A DNA stretch of 62,253 nucleotides from Pseudomonadota bacterium (GCA_018242205.1 JAFECJ010000024.1:1-62253), one strand, 5' to 3'; positions 9,696 through 18,716 are shown, numbered from the stretch's first letter. Made by a program: numbers and translations. The notes: generated by a model not told the origin, from the sequence alone.

Positions 9696-11401
9696 AGACC
9701 GACGCGCCACAGCGCAACGCCGGCCGCGGGCTTGGCGCGATACTCGATTTTGCCACGCAGTCGCATGGGCGCGCATCTGTGCTGCTCGTCGTGTTCTGTC
9801 TCATCGCGTTTCTGCCGGGATTCTTCCAGATTCCGCCGGTCGATCGCGACGAGTCGCGTTTTGCGCAAGCATCCAAACAGATGGTGGAGAGCGGCGAGTA
9901 CGTCGACATCCGCTTTCAGGACGAAGTCCGCTACAAGAAGCCGGTTGGCATCTACTGGCTGCAGTCGGCCGCCGCGAAGGCGGGCGCCGCCCTCGGCGTT
10001 CCTGACGCTCACCGCACCATCTGGCTCTATCGCGTGCCGTCGCTTCTGGCGGCGATCGGATCGGTGCTTCTGACCTATTGGGCGGCGCTGGCTTTCGTCG
10101 GCCGGCGAACGGCGTTGCTGGCAGCACTGATGATGGCGAGTTCGATCCTGCTTGGCGTCGAGGCGCGGATGGCGACCACCGACGCGACGCTGCTGTTCAC
10201 GAGCGTCGCTGCCATGGGCGCACTGGCGCGCATCTATCTCGGCTCACGTAACGCCCCCGACCGACCTGTGGGCTGGGCGATGCCGGCCGTGATGTGGACC
10301 GCGATTGCCGGTGGCACGCTCATCAAGGGACCGCTGGTCCTGATGTTTGTCGTGTTGACGATGCTGGCGCTGGGCATTGCCGACCGTTCGCTGCGCTGGA
10401 TGCGCCAGGTGCGGCCGGTTGCAGGCTTTTTATGGATGCTGTTGCTGGTGGCGCCGTGGTTCATCGCCATTGTCGCCAAGTCTGGCGACAGCTTTTTCAT
10501 GAAGTCGGTCGGTGACGACATGCTCGCCAAGGTGACGAGCGGGCAGGAGGCGCACGGCGCGCCGCCAGGTTACTATTTGCTGTTGTTCTGGATCACGTTC
10601 TGGCCTGGTTCGGTCCTGGCCGGATTGGCCGCGCCGACGATCTGGAAGGCGCGGGCCGAGCCCGGCGCGCGCTTCCTGCTGGCGTGGCTATTGCCGTCGT
10701 GGATCGTGTTCGAAGTGGTGATGACCAAGTTGCCGCATTACGTGCTGCCGCTTTATCCGGCCATTGCCATTCTGATCGCGGGCATCGTCGAGAAAAACGG
10801 CCTATGGCGCAACCGCTGGATCGAGTACGGCACCGTCGGTTGGTTCCTGCTGCCCGGCGCCATCGCGGTGGCGGTGCCGATCATCTTCTTCGTTATGAGC
10901 CGCGACCTCGGTCTGGTTGCCTGGCCGTTTGCCGCGGCGGCGGCGATTTTCGGCCTGTTCGCCTGGTGGCTGTTTGATGTCGACGGGCCGGAGCGTGCGC
11001 TGCTGCGCGGCATGGTGTCGTCGGTCTTCATCGCCGTCACCGTTTATGCGATCACCTTCCCGATGCTGCCGTCGCTGTTTCCGAGTGAGCTGGTGGCGCG
11101 CGAGGTGCGCGCCAAGGGCTGCGAGGACCCACATTTGGCGTCGACCTACACTTACCAGGAGCCGAGCCTCGTCTTCCTGCTCGGCACCAAGACCCGCTTC
11201 ACGGACGGTCCGGGCGCCGCCGAGTTTCTCAATGGCGGTTTGTGCCGTTTTGCGCTGGTCGACCCACGCAGCGAGCGGGCTTTCGTGCAGCGCGCCAATG
11301 CGCTCGGCGTCCGCTTTACGCTCGGCAATCGCATCGAAGGGTTCAACGTCAGTAATGGCAAACACTTCGCGATGGCTCTGTTCTATTCGGCGGCGCCATG
11401 A
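9677..11401 (+). CDS. GT39-family (ArnT/Rgt-like) polyprenyl-phosphate glycosyltransferase
   Basis: A 574-residue integral membrane protein with about a dozen hydrophobic helices. The first periplasmic loop has DRDESR (56-61), the acidic catalytic motif of GT-C glycosyltransferases of the dolichyl-phosphate-mannose/ArnT class, followed by FQDEVRYKKPVGIYWL, typical of the family. These enzymes take a sugar from a polyprenyl-phosphate donor and attach it to lipid A or core on the periplasmic face. A soluble C-terminal part begins around residue 470. It overlaps the hydroxylase gene by 19 bp and the PAP2 gene by 4 bp, so it is co-translated with both. With the GT2 and LAB_N genes downstream it matches the rhizobial galacturonosyltransferase layout (RgtA/B/C with RgtE and RgtF). 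The sugar cannot be read from sequence. Confidence 0.88.
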   Translation: MESHSVETDAPQRNAGRGLGAILDFATQSHGRASVLLVVFCLIAFLPGFFQIPPVDRDESRFAQASKQMVESGEYVDIRFQDEVRYKKPVGIYWLQSAAAKAGAALGVPDAHRTIWLYRVPSLLAAIGSVLLTYWAALAFVGRRTALLAALMMASSILLGVEARMATTDATLLFTSVAAMGALARIYLGSRNAPDRPVGWAMPAVMWTAIAGGTLIKGPLVLMFVVLTMLALGIADRSLRWMRQVRPVAGFLWMLLLVAPWFIAIVAKSGDSFFMKSVGDDMLAKVTSGQEAHGAPPGYYLLLFWITFWPGSVLAGLAAPTIWKARAEPGARFLLAWLLPSWIVFEVVMTKLPHYVLPLYPAIAILIAGIVEKNGLWRNRWIEYGTVGWFLLPGAIAVAVPIIFFVMSRDLGLVAWPFAAAAAIFGLFAWWLFDVDGPERALLRGMVSSVFIAVTVYAITFPMLPSLFPSELVAREVRAKGCEDPHLASTYTYQEPSLVFLLGTKTRFTDGPGAAEFLNGGLCRFALVDPRSERAFVQRANALGVRFTLGNRIEGFNVSNGKHFAMALFYSAAP

Positions 11402-12231
11402 GCTCTGACGGGAGCATCCTTTCGCCGGCGGCGCGGCGCCTTCATGCCAACGTCATCGCATCGCTCAAACGATTGACGCGGCCGATCGACTGGGAGACTG
11501 CGTTCCCCTGGATTCGCGAGCCACGCCACGTACTGATCGGGGCGGCGGTTGTCGTTGCTGCGATGCTGCTCTGCATGACGCTGATCGATTCGGGAGCGAC
11601 GCGCCTGGCCCAGACCTTGCCGCGCTGGATCGTCGATTTCTTCAACTTCCTCACTGATTTCGGCAAGGGCGCCTGGGTGCTGTGGCCGTTGGGCCTAACC
11701 TTTGTCGCGCTGGCGGCGCTGCCGCGCGCGATCACGCCGATCGCGCAGGCGGTGCAGGCGGCGATCATGGTGCGGGTCGGCTTCCTGTTCGTGGCGATCG
11801 GACTGCCGGGACTGTTCTCGTCGATCGTCAAGAACATGATCGGCCGGGCGCGACCGGGCGTTCCTGGACGCATCGATCCCTTCGTGTTCGATCCATTCCA
11901 CTGGGCACCCGCCTATGCGAGCATGCCGTCGGGTCACGCGACGACGGCTTTCGCCGTGCTGGCCGCGTTCGCCACACTGTGGCCGCGATGGCGCACCGTC
12001 GCGCTGATCTATGCCGTGGTGATCATCGTCAGCCGGGTCGTGCTGCAGGCGCATTTCGTCAGCGACACGCTACTGGGGGCGGTCGTGGGCACCGTCGGCG
12101 TGATCCTGATCCGGCGCTGGTTCGCGGCCCAGCACCTGGGCTTTTCCATTACCGCAGACGGCCGGGTCCGCCAGTTTCCCGGGCCTTCGGTACGTCGGAT
12201 CAAAGCTGTTGCCCGCGAGCTATTGGCTTAA
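11398..12231 (+). CDS. PAP2-family membrane lipid phosphatase
   Basis: A 277-residue protein with about six membrane segments. It carries the three phosphatidic-acid-phosphatase signatures: KNMIGRARP (Lys145 to Pro153), SMPSGH (ending at His180, the catalytic acid) and SRVVLQAHFVSD (nucleophile His219, Asp223). The active site faces the periplasm in this family. It starts at ATGA, overlapping the GT39 gene. In such a cluster the plausible substrates are lipid A phosphates (LpxE/LpxF-like) or the polyprenyl phosphate released by the transferase. The sequence does not decide between them. Confidence 0.9.
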   Translation: MSSDGSILSPAARRLHANVIASLKRLTRPIDWETAFPWIREPRHVLIGAAVVVAAMLLCMTLIDSGATRLAQTLPRWIVDFFNFLTDFGKGAWVLWPLGLTFVALAALPRAITPIAQAVQAAIMVRVGFLFVAIGLPGLFSSIVKNMIGRARPGVPGRIDPFVFDPFHWAPAYASMPSGHATTAFAVLAAFATLWPRWRTVALIYAVVIIVSRVVLQAHFVSDTLLGAVVGTVGVILIRRWFAAQHLGFSITADGRVRQFPGPSVRRIKAVARELLA

Positions 12232-12323
12232 TAAAGAGCAGCCCGGGCCGCGCGTGAATGGGCCCCGGAGGCGGCCGTCATCCTGGCGCCGGGTTCCGAT
12301 TTCGGCAAGAGAATCATGCGCTT

Positions 12324-13052
12324 ATGAGCAGACTTGACCCGGCAGTAGCCGTCGTGGTGCCGGTCCGTAACGAGACCGGTAACATTGCGCCGCTGGTCGG
12401 CGAAATCGCCGCCGCGCTTGAGGGCCAGTGGCCGTTCGAAATCGTCTACGTCAATGACGGCTCGACCGACGGCACCGAGGCCGAACTCAAGCGACTGATG
12501 GCGCTCCATCCGTTTCTGCGCCGCGTCAGCCATAAGCAGTCCTGCGGCCAGTCGGCGGCCGTGCGCAGTGGCGTCATTGCGGCGCGAGCACCGGTCATCG
12601 TCACCATCGACGGCGATGGCCAGAACGATCCGGCCTTCATTCCGGCGATGCTGCACGCACTTGAAGCGGGCGCGCCAAACGTCGGCCTGATTGCCGGCCA
12701 GCGGCTTCGCCGCAAGGGTGGCTTCAAGCGGTTGCAATCCCGCATCGCCAATGCCGTGCGCAGCGCGGTGCTGCGCGACGGCACGCGCGATACCGGCTGC
12801 GGCCTCAAGGCGTTTCGCCGCGACGTCTATCTGCGTCTGCCTTATTTCGACGCGCTGCATCGCTTCATGCCGGCCTTGATCAAGCGCGAGGGCCTCGCCG
12901 TCGGCTATGTCGACGTGGTGGATCGGGCGCGCGGTTCGGGCGTGTCGAATTATGGTCTGTGGGACAGGCTTTGGGTCGGCATACTCGATCTGGCCGGCGT
13001 CTGGTGGCTGATCCGTCGCCGCAAGCGCGTGCCGGAGATCATCGACAATTGA
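12324..13052 (+). CDS. GT2 glycosyltransferase (polyprenyl-phosphate sugar synthase-like, RgtE/DPM1 type)
   Basis: A 242-residue GT-A fold enzyme. It starts MSRLDPAVAVVVPVRNETGN, has NDGSTDG at 44-50 and the metal-binding DGD at 96-98 within TIDGDGQNDP. DTGCGLKAFRRD, typical of dolichol-phosphate mannosyltransferase-like proteins, follows. It lacks the paired C-terminal helices of ArnC; only a short hydrophobic stretch near the end (WVGILDLAGVWWLI) could touch the membrane. It would make the polyprenyl-phosphate-linked sugar used by the GT39 enzyme on the outer face. The frame is open upstream to 12258, but homology starts at ATG 12324. It lies 92 bases after the PAP2 gene and 61 bases before the LAB_N gene. 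Confidence 0.88.
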   Translation: MSRLDPAVAVVVPVRNETGNIAPLVGEIAAALEGQWPFEIVYVNDGSTDGTEAELKRLMALHPFLRRVSHKQSCGQSAAVRSGVIAARAPVIVTIDGDGQNDPAFIPAMLHALEAGAPNVGLIAGQRLRRKGGFKRLQSRIANAVRSAVLRDGTRDTGCGLKAFRRDVYLRLPYFDALHRFMPALIKREGLAVGYVDVVDRARGSGVSNYGLWDRLWVGILDLAGVWWLIRRRKRVPEIIDN

Positions 13053-13113
13053 CGGCACGTGCGGCCGCGCGAACGGCCGACGGCGGCGCTTCTTGCAACG
13101 AAGGAAATAAGAC

Positions 13114-13443
13114 ATGCTGATCGATATCGCCCAATCCGTCGGTGGTTATCTCCACGACGTTTTCATCGGCGGTGCCGACTGGGGCATCCTGATCGGTTAT
13201 CTGGCGCAGTTTCTGTTCGCGATGCGCTTCGTCGTGCAATGGATCGCATCCGAACGTGCCGGCCGCAGCGTGGTGCCAACGACGTTCTGGGTGTTCTCGA
13301 TCGGCGGCGGCATCATGCTGCTGGGCTACGCGCTTTACCGCAAGGATCCGGTGTTCATTCTCGGGCAGGCATTCGGCGTCTTCGTCTATATTCGTAATCT
13401 GCAATTCGTCTTGCGTGGTCGCGGCGAGGGCGCTGCAGCCTAG
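13114..13443 (+). CDS. LAB_N-domain membrane protein (RgtF-like)
   Basis: A 109-residue protein with three hydrophobic segments. It corresponds to the LAB_N domain (lipid-A-disaccharide synthase N-terminal domain): GYLAQFLFAMRFVVQWIASE, then VPTTFWVFSIGGGIMLLGYA, then FGVFVYIRNLQFV. A clear Shine-Dalgarno AAGGAAAT precedes the ATG. In rhizobia a protein of this family (RgtF) works with the GT2 enzyme RgtE to form or flip polyprenyl-phosphate-galacturonic acid. The same adjacency here supports that partnership, but the sugar is not determined. It is the last gene of the cluster. Confidence 0.88.
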   Translation: MLIDIAQSVGGYLHDVFIGGADWGILIGYLAQFLFAMRFVVQWIASERAGRSVVPTTFWVFSIGGGIMLLGYALYRKDPVFILGQAFGVFVYIRNLQFVLRGRGEGAAA

Positions 13444-13785
13444 CTCGCGGCACAGAAATTGCGTTTCCGTCACATGTCGGTCTGTATGATTGTCACATGT
13501 GAAAGGGGGCACTGCGACGTTTGCGATAATTTCGAGCAAATCCCTGCATCCATTGAGGCAGGGCGGGTTCGCTTTGTGCATCGCGAGCACGTTTAAGCCC
13601 TTGACCTTACGCCGGGATCGTTCTGAGATACCGAATTAGGAGCAAGGCTCAGGGAATGGCGAAGGCAGCCGTGGCTCAATTTTGCGCCACGCTGTCTTTG
13701 GAGGGGAACCAGTACCTTCGAGGGGAAGGTACGCCAGCTCCGAGGGGCCTAAACTAAATCAACAAGCATGGGATGAGGCTGCACA
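13444..13785 (+). promoter_or_regulatory. 342-bp regulatory region before aapJ
   Basis: No gene is visible here. It holds two direct copies of GTCACATGT (13469-13477 and 13492-13500), 23 bases apart start to start, or about two helical turns. TTGACC at 13601 is a possible -35 box with only a weak -10 17 bases later. A hairpin with 8-bp arms GTACCTTC/GAAGGTAC (13712-13719, 13725-13732) lies about 54 bases before the aapJ start, with the repeated purine tract AGGGGAA on both sides. The hairpin has no T-run and so is not a terminator. These are candidate elements for nitrogen or amino-acid control of the uptake operon. No known consensus is claimed. Confidence 0.5.
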
Positions 13786-14799
13786 ATGAAACGAGTTGTC
13801 GGTATTCTTGCTTTGGCGGCGGCGGTATTCGTTGCCCAAGGCGCGTCGGCGCAGACGCTGAAACAGGTCAAGGACCGCGGTGTCCTCAATTGCGGTGCGA
13901 ACGGTCAGCTCGCCGGCTTCGGTCTGCCGGACGCGCAGGGTAACTGGTCGGGCCTCGATGTCGACGTCTGCCGCGCCGTGGCTGCGGCGGTGCTCGGCGA
14001 CGCCAAGAAGGTCAAGTTCGTGCCGCTCACGGCGAAGGACCGCTTCACCGCGCTGCAGTCCGGCGACGTCGATCTTCTGGCCCGCAACACCACCTGGACC
14101 GAATCCCGCGACACCACGCTCGGCCTGAATTTCACCGGCGTGAACTACTATGACGGTCAGGGCTTCATGGTTCGCAAGTCGCTCAAGGTGAACTCGGCGC
14201 TTGAACTCAACGGCGCGTCGGTTTGCGTGCAGCAGGGCACCACCACCGAGCTCAATCTCGCGGACTATTTCCGCGCCAACAAGATGACGCTCAAGTCGGT
14301 GACCTTCGCCGACGCCGACCAGACCGTGAAGGCCTATGATGCCGGCCGCTGCGATGCCTTCACCACCGATGCGTCGGGCCTGTACTCCGAGCGTCTGCGT
14401 CTCGCCAAGCCGGACGATCACATCGTGCTGCCCGAGATCATCTCGAAGGAGCCGCTGGGGCCGTCCGTGCGCCACGGCGACGATCAGTGGTTCGACGTTG
14501 TGAAGTGGGTGCTGTTCGCGATGATCGATGCCGAAGACCTCGGCGTGGATTCGAAGAACGTCGACGAAATGATGAAGTCGACCAATCCGGAAATTCGCCG
14601 CCTGCTCGGTGTCGAAGGCAATTTCGGCGAGCAGCTCGGCCTGTCGAAGGATTGCTTCTACAAGATCATCAAGCAGGTTGGTAACTACGGCGAGTCGTTC
14701 GACCGTAACGTCGGCGCCGGTTCGCCGCTCAAGATCGACCGCGGCCTCAACAAACTGTGGACCAAGGGCGGCATCATGTACGCCCCGCCGATCCACTGA
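13786..14799 (+). CDS. aapJ: General L-amino-acid ABC transporter substrate-binding protein
   Basis: A 337-residue periplasmic binding protein. The signal peptide MKRVVGILALAAAVFVAQGASA is cut before QTLKQVKDRG. The mature part is a family-3 solute-binding protein: GLDVDVCRAVAAAVLGD, then DLLARNTTWTESRDTTLG and QGTTTELNLADYFR, as in rhizobial AapJ. A GAGG Shine-Dalgarno lies about 8 bases before the ATG. It is the first gene of aapJQMP, whose products import a wide range of L-amino acids. A strong hairpin after the stop probably boosts the amount of binding protein relative to the permeases. Confidence 0.95.
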   Translation: MKRVVGILALAAAVFVAQGASAQTLKQVKDRGVLNCGANGQLAGFGLPDAQGNWSGLDVDVCRAVAAAVLGDAKKVKFVPLTAKDRFTALQSGDVDLLARNTTWTESRDTTLGLNFTGVNYYDGQGFMVRKSLKVNSALELNGASVCVQQGTTTELNLADYFRANKMTLKSVTFADADQTVKAYDAGRCDAFTTDASGLYSERLRLAKPDDHIVLPEIISKEPLGPSVRHGDDQWFDVVKWVLFAMIDAEDLGVDSKNVDEMMKSTNPEIRRLLGVEGNFGEQLGLSKDCFYKIIKQVGNYGESFDRNVGAGSPLKIDRGLNKLWTKGGIMYAPPIH

Positions 14800-14814
14800 C
14801 CGCTTGAGTAAGAT

Positions 14815-14840
14815 GGCCGCGGACCCCAGGGTCCGCGGCC
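14815..14840 (+). promoter_or_regulatory. Intra-operon hairpin between aapJ and aapQ
   Basis: An 11-bp perfect stem (14815-14825 with 14830-14840, GGCCGCGGACC/GGTCCGCGGCC) closes a CCAG tetraloop, 16 bases after the aapJ stop. No T-run follows. It should act as a 3'-end stabiliser or partial attenuator, giving more binding protein than permease from one operon, as is common between binding-protein and permease genes. Confidence 0.7.
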
Positions 14841-14897
14841 AAATGTTTCGGCGATGCGCCCAGGCGTTATAACAAGGGCGCTCCTGATGAGGGGATC

Positions 14898-16088
14898 ATG
14901 GCGGTCGAGAGCGTGGGAGCGCAGCAGCCGGCGCGGGTTGCTTTCTATAACGATCCGAAATTTCGCAGCATCGCCTATCAGGTCGTGCTGTGCGTCCTGG
15001 TCGTTCTGGTCGTCTATGCCGCGACCACCAATGCTCTCGACAATTTGCAGCGCGCGCATGTCGCTTCGGGCTTCGGCTTCTGGAATCAAGCCGCCGGCTT
15101 CGACATATCGCAGACGCTGATCGAGTACAGCGCGTCGGTCTCGACCTACGGCACGGCGTTCTGGGTTGGCCTGCTCAATACGCTTCTGGTCGCCGTTCTC
15201 GGCATTGTCCTGGCGACTATTCTGGGCTTCACCATCGGCATCAGCCGCTTGTCGAAGAACTGGCTGTTGGCCAAGACGGCGACCGGTTACGTCGAGACCG
15301 TCCGTAACATTCCGGTGCTGCTGCAACTACTGTTCTGGTACAATGCCGTGCTCAAGGCGTTGCCGGACATCCGCGACAGCCACAAGTTCTTCGGCTCTTT
15401 TCTCAATAATCGCGGCCTGTTCGTGCCGGAGCCGCTCGCCCAGAGGGGCTTCGGCTGGGTTGAAATCGTATTCTTGCTCGGCATCGCCGGCGCGATTGCT
15501 TTTCACCTCTGGGCGCGCAAGCGCCAGATGGCGACCGGCCAGCAGGCGCCGGTTGCGACCGTGTCACTCGCTCTGGTGATCGGCCTGCCGCTCGTTGTGT
15601 TCTTCGCCTTTGGCATGCCGCTGCATTTCGATATGCCGCAAGTCGGCCGTTTCAATATTACCGGCGGGCTGGCGCTGCAGCCGGAGTTCGTCGCCTTGCT
15701 GCTCGGGCTGAGCGTCTATACTGCCGCGTTCATTGCTGAAGTGGTGCGCGCCGGCATCCTCGCCGTGTCGCATGGCCAGACCGAAGCGGCATATTCGCTC
15801 GGCATGAAACCCGGCCCGACGCTGCGCCTGATCATCATCCCGCAGGCCATGCGCGTGATCGTGCCGCCGCTGACCAGCCAATATCTGAACCTGACCAAGA
15901 ACTCGTCGCTTGCGGTCGCGATCGGTTATCCCGACCTGGTTCAGGTATTCACGGGTACCGTGCTCAACCAGACCGGCCAGGCGCTCGAGGTCGTGGCCAT
16001 CACCATGCTGGTCTATCTGAGCATCAGCCTGTTCACGTCGCTGGTGATGAATATCTACAACAGCCGCGTCAAGTTGGTGGAACGGTGA
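14898..16088 (+). CDS. aapQ: General L-amino-acid ABC transporter permease AapQ
   Basis: A 396-residue inner-membrane permease with about eight hydrophobic helices. The polar amino acid transporter signature in the second half includes YTAAFIAEVVRAGILAVSHG and SLGMKPGPTLRLIIIPQAMR, the EAA loop that contacts the ATPase. The start matches AapQ (MAVESVGAQ, then ARVAFYNDPKFRSIAYQ). GAGGGGATC precedes the ATG. It forms a heterodimer with AapM, encoded 10 bases downstream. Confidence 0.94.
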   Translation: MAVESVGAQQPARVAFYNDPKFRSIAYQVVLCVLVVLVVYAATTNALDNLQRAHVASGFGFWNQAAGFDISQTLIEYSASVSTYGTAFWVGLLNTLLVAVLGIVLATILGFTIGISRLSKNWLLAKTATGYVETVRNIPVLLQLLFWYNAVLKALPDIRDSHKFFGSFLNNRGLFVPEPLAQRGFGWVEIVFLLGIAGAIAFHLWARKRQMATGQQAPVATVSLALVIGLPLVVFFAFGMPLHFDMPQVGRFNITGGLALQPEFVALLLGLSVYTAAFIAEVVRAGILAVSHGQTEAAYSLGMKPGPTLRLIIIPQAMRVIVPPLTSQYLNLTKNSSLAVAIGYPDLVQVFTGTVLNQTGQALEVVAITMLVYLSISLFTSLVMNIYNSRVKLVER

Positions 16089-16098
16089 GGGCGGCGCC

Positions 16099-17265
16099 AT
16101 GACAATGTCCGAAGGCGAACTCGCCGTTGCCGAACTTCACTTCGTTCGCAAGCAGACGTTGGAGCAGCAGCCGCCGCCGACGTCGATGAGCGGTCCAGTC
16201 GCCTGGGTGCGCGAGAATCTGTTTTCGTCGCCGTTCAATATCGTGCTGACGCTCCTGATCGCGCTTCTGGCACTCTGGGTCATTCCGGATCTGCTGAGAT
16301 TCGTCTTCTTCGATGCGGTGTGGACCGGTACGGACCGCAACGCCTGTCTCGAAAGCGTGCAGCACCGCCCGATCGGCGCCTGTTGGCCGTTCGTCTGGGA
16401 GCGCTTGCCGTATTTCATCTACGGTTCCTATCCGATCCCCGAGCGCTGGCGCGTCGACGTGTTTTTCGCGCTGCTCGCTATCGGTGTCACCTGGCTTCTG
16501 TGGCTGAACGCGCCGCGGCGCGATCTTGGCGTCGTCTATAGCTTCGTCGCGCTGCCGATCCTGTCTTACATCCTGCTGCACGGCTTCGCGATGATCGGCC
16601 TGCCGGTGGTCGACACCGTCTACTGGGGCGGCGTGCTGGTCACCATCGTGGTCGCCTCCGTCGGCATCGCCTGTTCGCTGCCGATCGGAATTCTGCTGGC
16701 GCTCGGCCGGCGCTCGGACATGCCGACGGTCAAGTTGTTCTCCGTCGTTTTCATTGAATTCGTGCGCGGCGTCCCGCTCATTACCGTGCTGTTCATGGCC
16801 AGCGTCATGCTGCCGTTGTTCGTTCCCGAGGAGTTGTCGCCGAATAAGCTGCTGCGCGCGCTGATAGGCATCGCCTTGTTCGCCTCGGCCTATATGGCCG
16901 AAGTCGTGCGCGCCGGTCTGGCCGCGATTCCGAAAGGGCAGTTCGAGGGCGCGATGGCGGTCGGTCTCGGTTACTGGCAGATGATGCGCCTGATCATCCT
17001 GCCGCAGGCGCTCAAGATCACGATTCCGAACATCGTCAACACCTTCATCGGCATGTTCAAGGACACGTCGTTGGTGTTCATCGTCGGCATCTTCGACCTG
17101 CTGCGCACCATCGAAGTGTCGCGCATCGATCCGAAATGGGCGACGCCGGTAACGTCGACGACCGGCTATCTGGTCGCCGCGCTGTTCTATCTCGTGTTCT
17201 GCTATGGCATGTCGCGCTACGCGCGCATGACCGAGGCGCGCCTCAGCAAGGCCGACAGGCGATAA
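16099..17265 (+). CDS. aapM: General L-amino-acid ABC transporter permease AapM
   Basis: A 388-residue permease, partner of AapQ. The N terminus is cytoplasmic and soluble (to about residue 40). Membrane helices follow, with a periplasmic insert after the first one that carries four cysteines, then the permease core with [20 protein letters not shown] and [16 protein letters not shown], the EAA loop. It starts 10 bases after aapQ; a second in-frame ATG two codons later is equally possible. The 65-bp gap to aapP has no terminator. Confidence 0.94.
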   Translation: MTMSEGELAVAELHFVRKQTLEQQPPPTSMSGPVAWVRENLFSSPFNIVLTLLIALLALWVIPDLLRFVFFDAVWTGTDRNACLESVQHRPIGACWPFVWERLPYFIYGSYPIPERWRVDVFFALLAIGVTWLLWLNAPRRDLGVVYSFVALPILSYILLHGFAMIGLPVVDTVYWGGVLVTIVVASVGIACSLPIGILLALGRRSDMPTVKLFSVVFIEFVRGVPLITVLFMASVMLPLFVPEELSPNKLLRALIGIALFASAYMAEVVRAGLAAIPKGQFEGAMAVGLGYWQMMRLIILPQALKITIPNIVNTFIGMFKDTSLVFIVGIFDLLRTIEVSRIDPKWATPVTSTTGYLVAALFYLVFCYGMSRYARMTEARLSKADRR

Positions 17266-17330
17266 AAATCAAGGCGCGGCGGAGAGGGGCTGCCGCGCCG
17301 AGTTGGACTGGAGCGAAGAGAGGGTTCGCA

Positions 17331-18107
17331 ATGGCCGAAACCGCGCTGAAGATCAAGCCGACGCAACTGAACAATGAAGTTGCTGTCGAAATCACCAAGA
17401 TGAACAAATGGTACGGCGATTTCCACGTGCTGCGCGACATCAACCTGCGCGTCACCGGCGGCGAGCGCATCGTCATTTGCGGGCCGTCCGGCTCCGGCAA
17501 GTCGACGATGATCCGCTGCATCAACCGTCTCGAGCAGTTCCAGAAGGGGCGCATCGTCGTCGATGGCGTCGAGCTGACCGACGATCTGAAGAAGATCGAC
17601 GAGGTGCGCCGCGAGGTCGGTATGGTGTTCCAGCACTTCAACCTGTTCCCGCACCTCTCGGTGCTGGACAACTGCACGCTCGCGCCGATCTGGGTGCGGA
17701 AAATGCCGAAGAAGGACGCCGAGGAAATCGCGATGCACTTCCTTAAGCGCGTCAAGATTCCCGACCAGGCCTTGAAATATCCGGGGCAGCTGTCCGGCGG
17801 CCAGCAACAGCGCGTTGCCATCGCGCGAGCGCTGTGCATGAGCCCGAAGATCATGCTGTTCGATGAGCCGACCTCGGCGCTCGATCCGGAAATGGTCAAG
17901 GAAGTGCTCGACACGATGGTGGGCCTGGCCGAGGAAGGAATGACCATGCTGTGCGTGACCCACGAAATGGGCTTCGCCCGTCAGGTCGCCAACCGCGTGA
18001 TCTTCATGGACGCGGGCCAGATCGTCGAAATGAATACGCCCGACGAGTTCTTCAGCCACCCGCAACACGAGCGGACCAAGCTGTTCCTCAGCCAGATCTT
18101 GCACTGA
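17331..18107 (+). CDS. aapP: General L-amino-acid ABC transporter ATP-binding protein AapP
   Basis: A 258-residue ATPase. Walker A is GPSGSGKST, the Q-loop is [11 protein letters not shown], the signature is LSGGQQQR, Walker B is [14 protein letters not shown], and the switch histidine lies in CVTHEMGFA. All motifs are intact. The frame is open upstream, but homology begins at ATG 17331. It closes the aap operon. Its TGA at 18105-18107 directly touches the stop codon of the convergent DUF2239 gene, so there is no room for a bidirectional terminator between them. Confidence 0.95.
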   Translation: MAETALKIKPTQLNNEVAVEITKMNKWYGDFHVLRDINLRVTGGERIVICGPSGSGKSTMIRCINRLEQFQKGRIVVDGVELTDDLKKIDEVRREVGMVFQHFNLFPHLSVLDNCTLAPIWVRKMPKKDAEEIAMHFLKRVKIPDQALKYPGQLSGGQQQRVAIARALCMSPKIMLFDEPTSALDPEMVKEVLDTMVGLAEEGMTMLCVTHEMGFARQVANRVIFMDAGQIVEMNTPDEFFSHPQHERTKLFLSQILH

Positions 18108-18710
18108 TCAGGCGATCGGCGCCGCTTCGCCCTCGAACAACCGCAGAACGTGGGCCCGGACGTCTTCGGGCCAGCCGGCCATGTGCATTTCCATGTCGGC
18201 GATCTTGCCGGCAAACAAGGCGCGCGAGGCTTCCTCGAAGCCGGGCAGGTTGCCGGCCATCGCCGACATGAAGCGGTAAGCGCGTTCCTGCAACTGGCGC
18301 AGCACGGCGCGGTCGTCGCCGCCGCGTGAGGCGCTCTCCACCAGTCGCCGCAACGTTGCCGAGGCGCCGCCTTGCTGAGCCGCCAGCCACTCCCAGTGCC
18401 GTGGCAGGAGCGTGACCTCGCGGCTGACCACACCGAGCTTCGGCCGTCCGGCAGCGCGTGCCGGTTCGGTGGTAGCGGCGAATTGCTTCGCAATCCGCTC
18501 GGCAATGTCGCGGCCCGAGCCGCGCAGGTCGAAATCGATCTCGCGCCCTGAGCGGTCGTCGAAGATGAGAACGGCGGCGTCCGGATGGCTGAGGACGCGC
18601 TCCTTCACGGTAACGGCGACCTCGGCATAGGGGCCGGAGGCCAGCCGACGGGAGCCGTCGAAGGCGGTGCAATTGAGATTGGCCGTGGATGCGGGATGGT
18701 TGCTCGACAT
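18108..18710 (-). CDS. DUF2239 family protein
   Basis: A 200-residue soluble protein of unknown function. Recognisable DUF2239 blocks are FDDRSGREIDFDLRGS near the N terminus, GRPKLGVVSREVTLLPRHWE in the middle and RAYRFMSAMAGNLPGFEEA near the end. The first part (to about residue 70) looks like a small alpha/beta domain and the rest is helical. It is transcribed from a promoter overlapped by two TACCCGGGTA palindromes (18720-18757), so it is probably tightly regulated. No regulator is encoded next to it. It may be read separately from the sseA operon upstream of it. Confidence 0.8.
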   Translation of the reverse strand: MSSNHPASTANLNCTAFDGSRRLASGPYAEVAVTVKERVLSHPDAAVLIFDDRSGREIDFDLRGSGRDIAERIAKQFAATTEPARAAGRPKLGVVSREVTLLPRHWEWLAAQQGGASATLRRLVESASRGGDDRAVLRQLQERAYRFMSAMAGNLPGFEEASRALFAGKIADMEMHMAGWPEDVRAHVLRLFEGEAAPIA

Positions 18711-18716
18711 CCCGCC

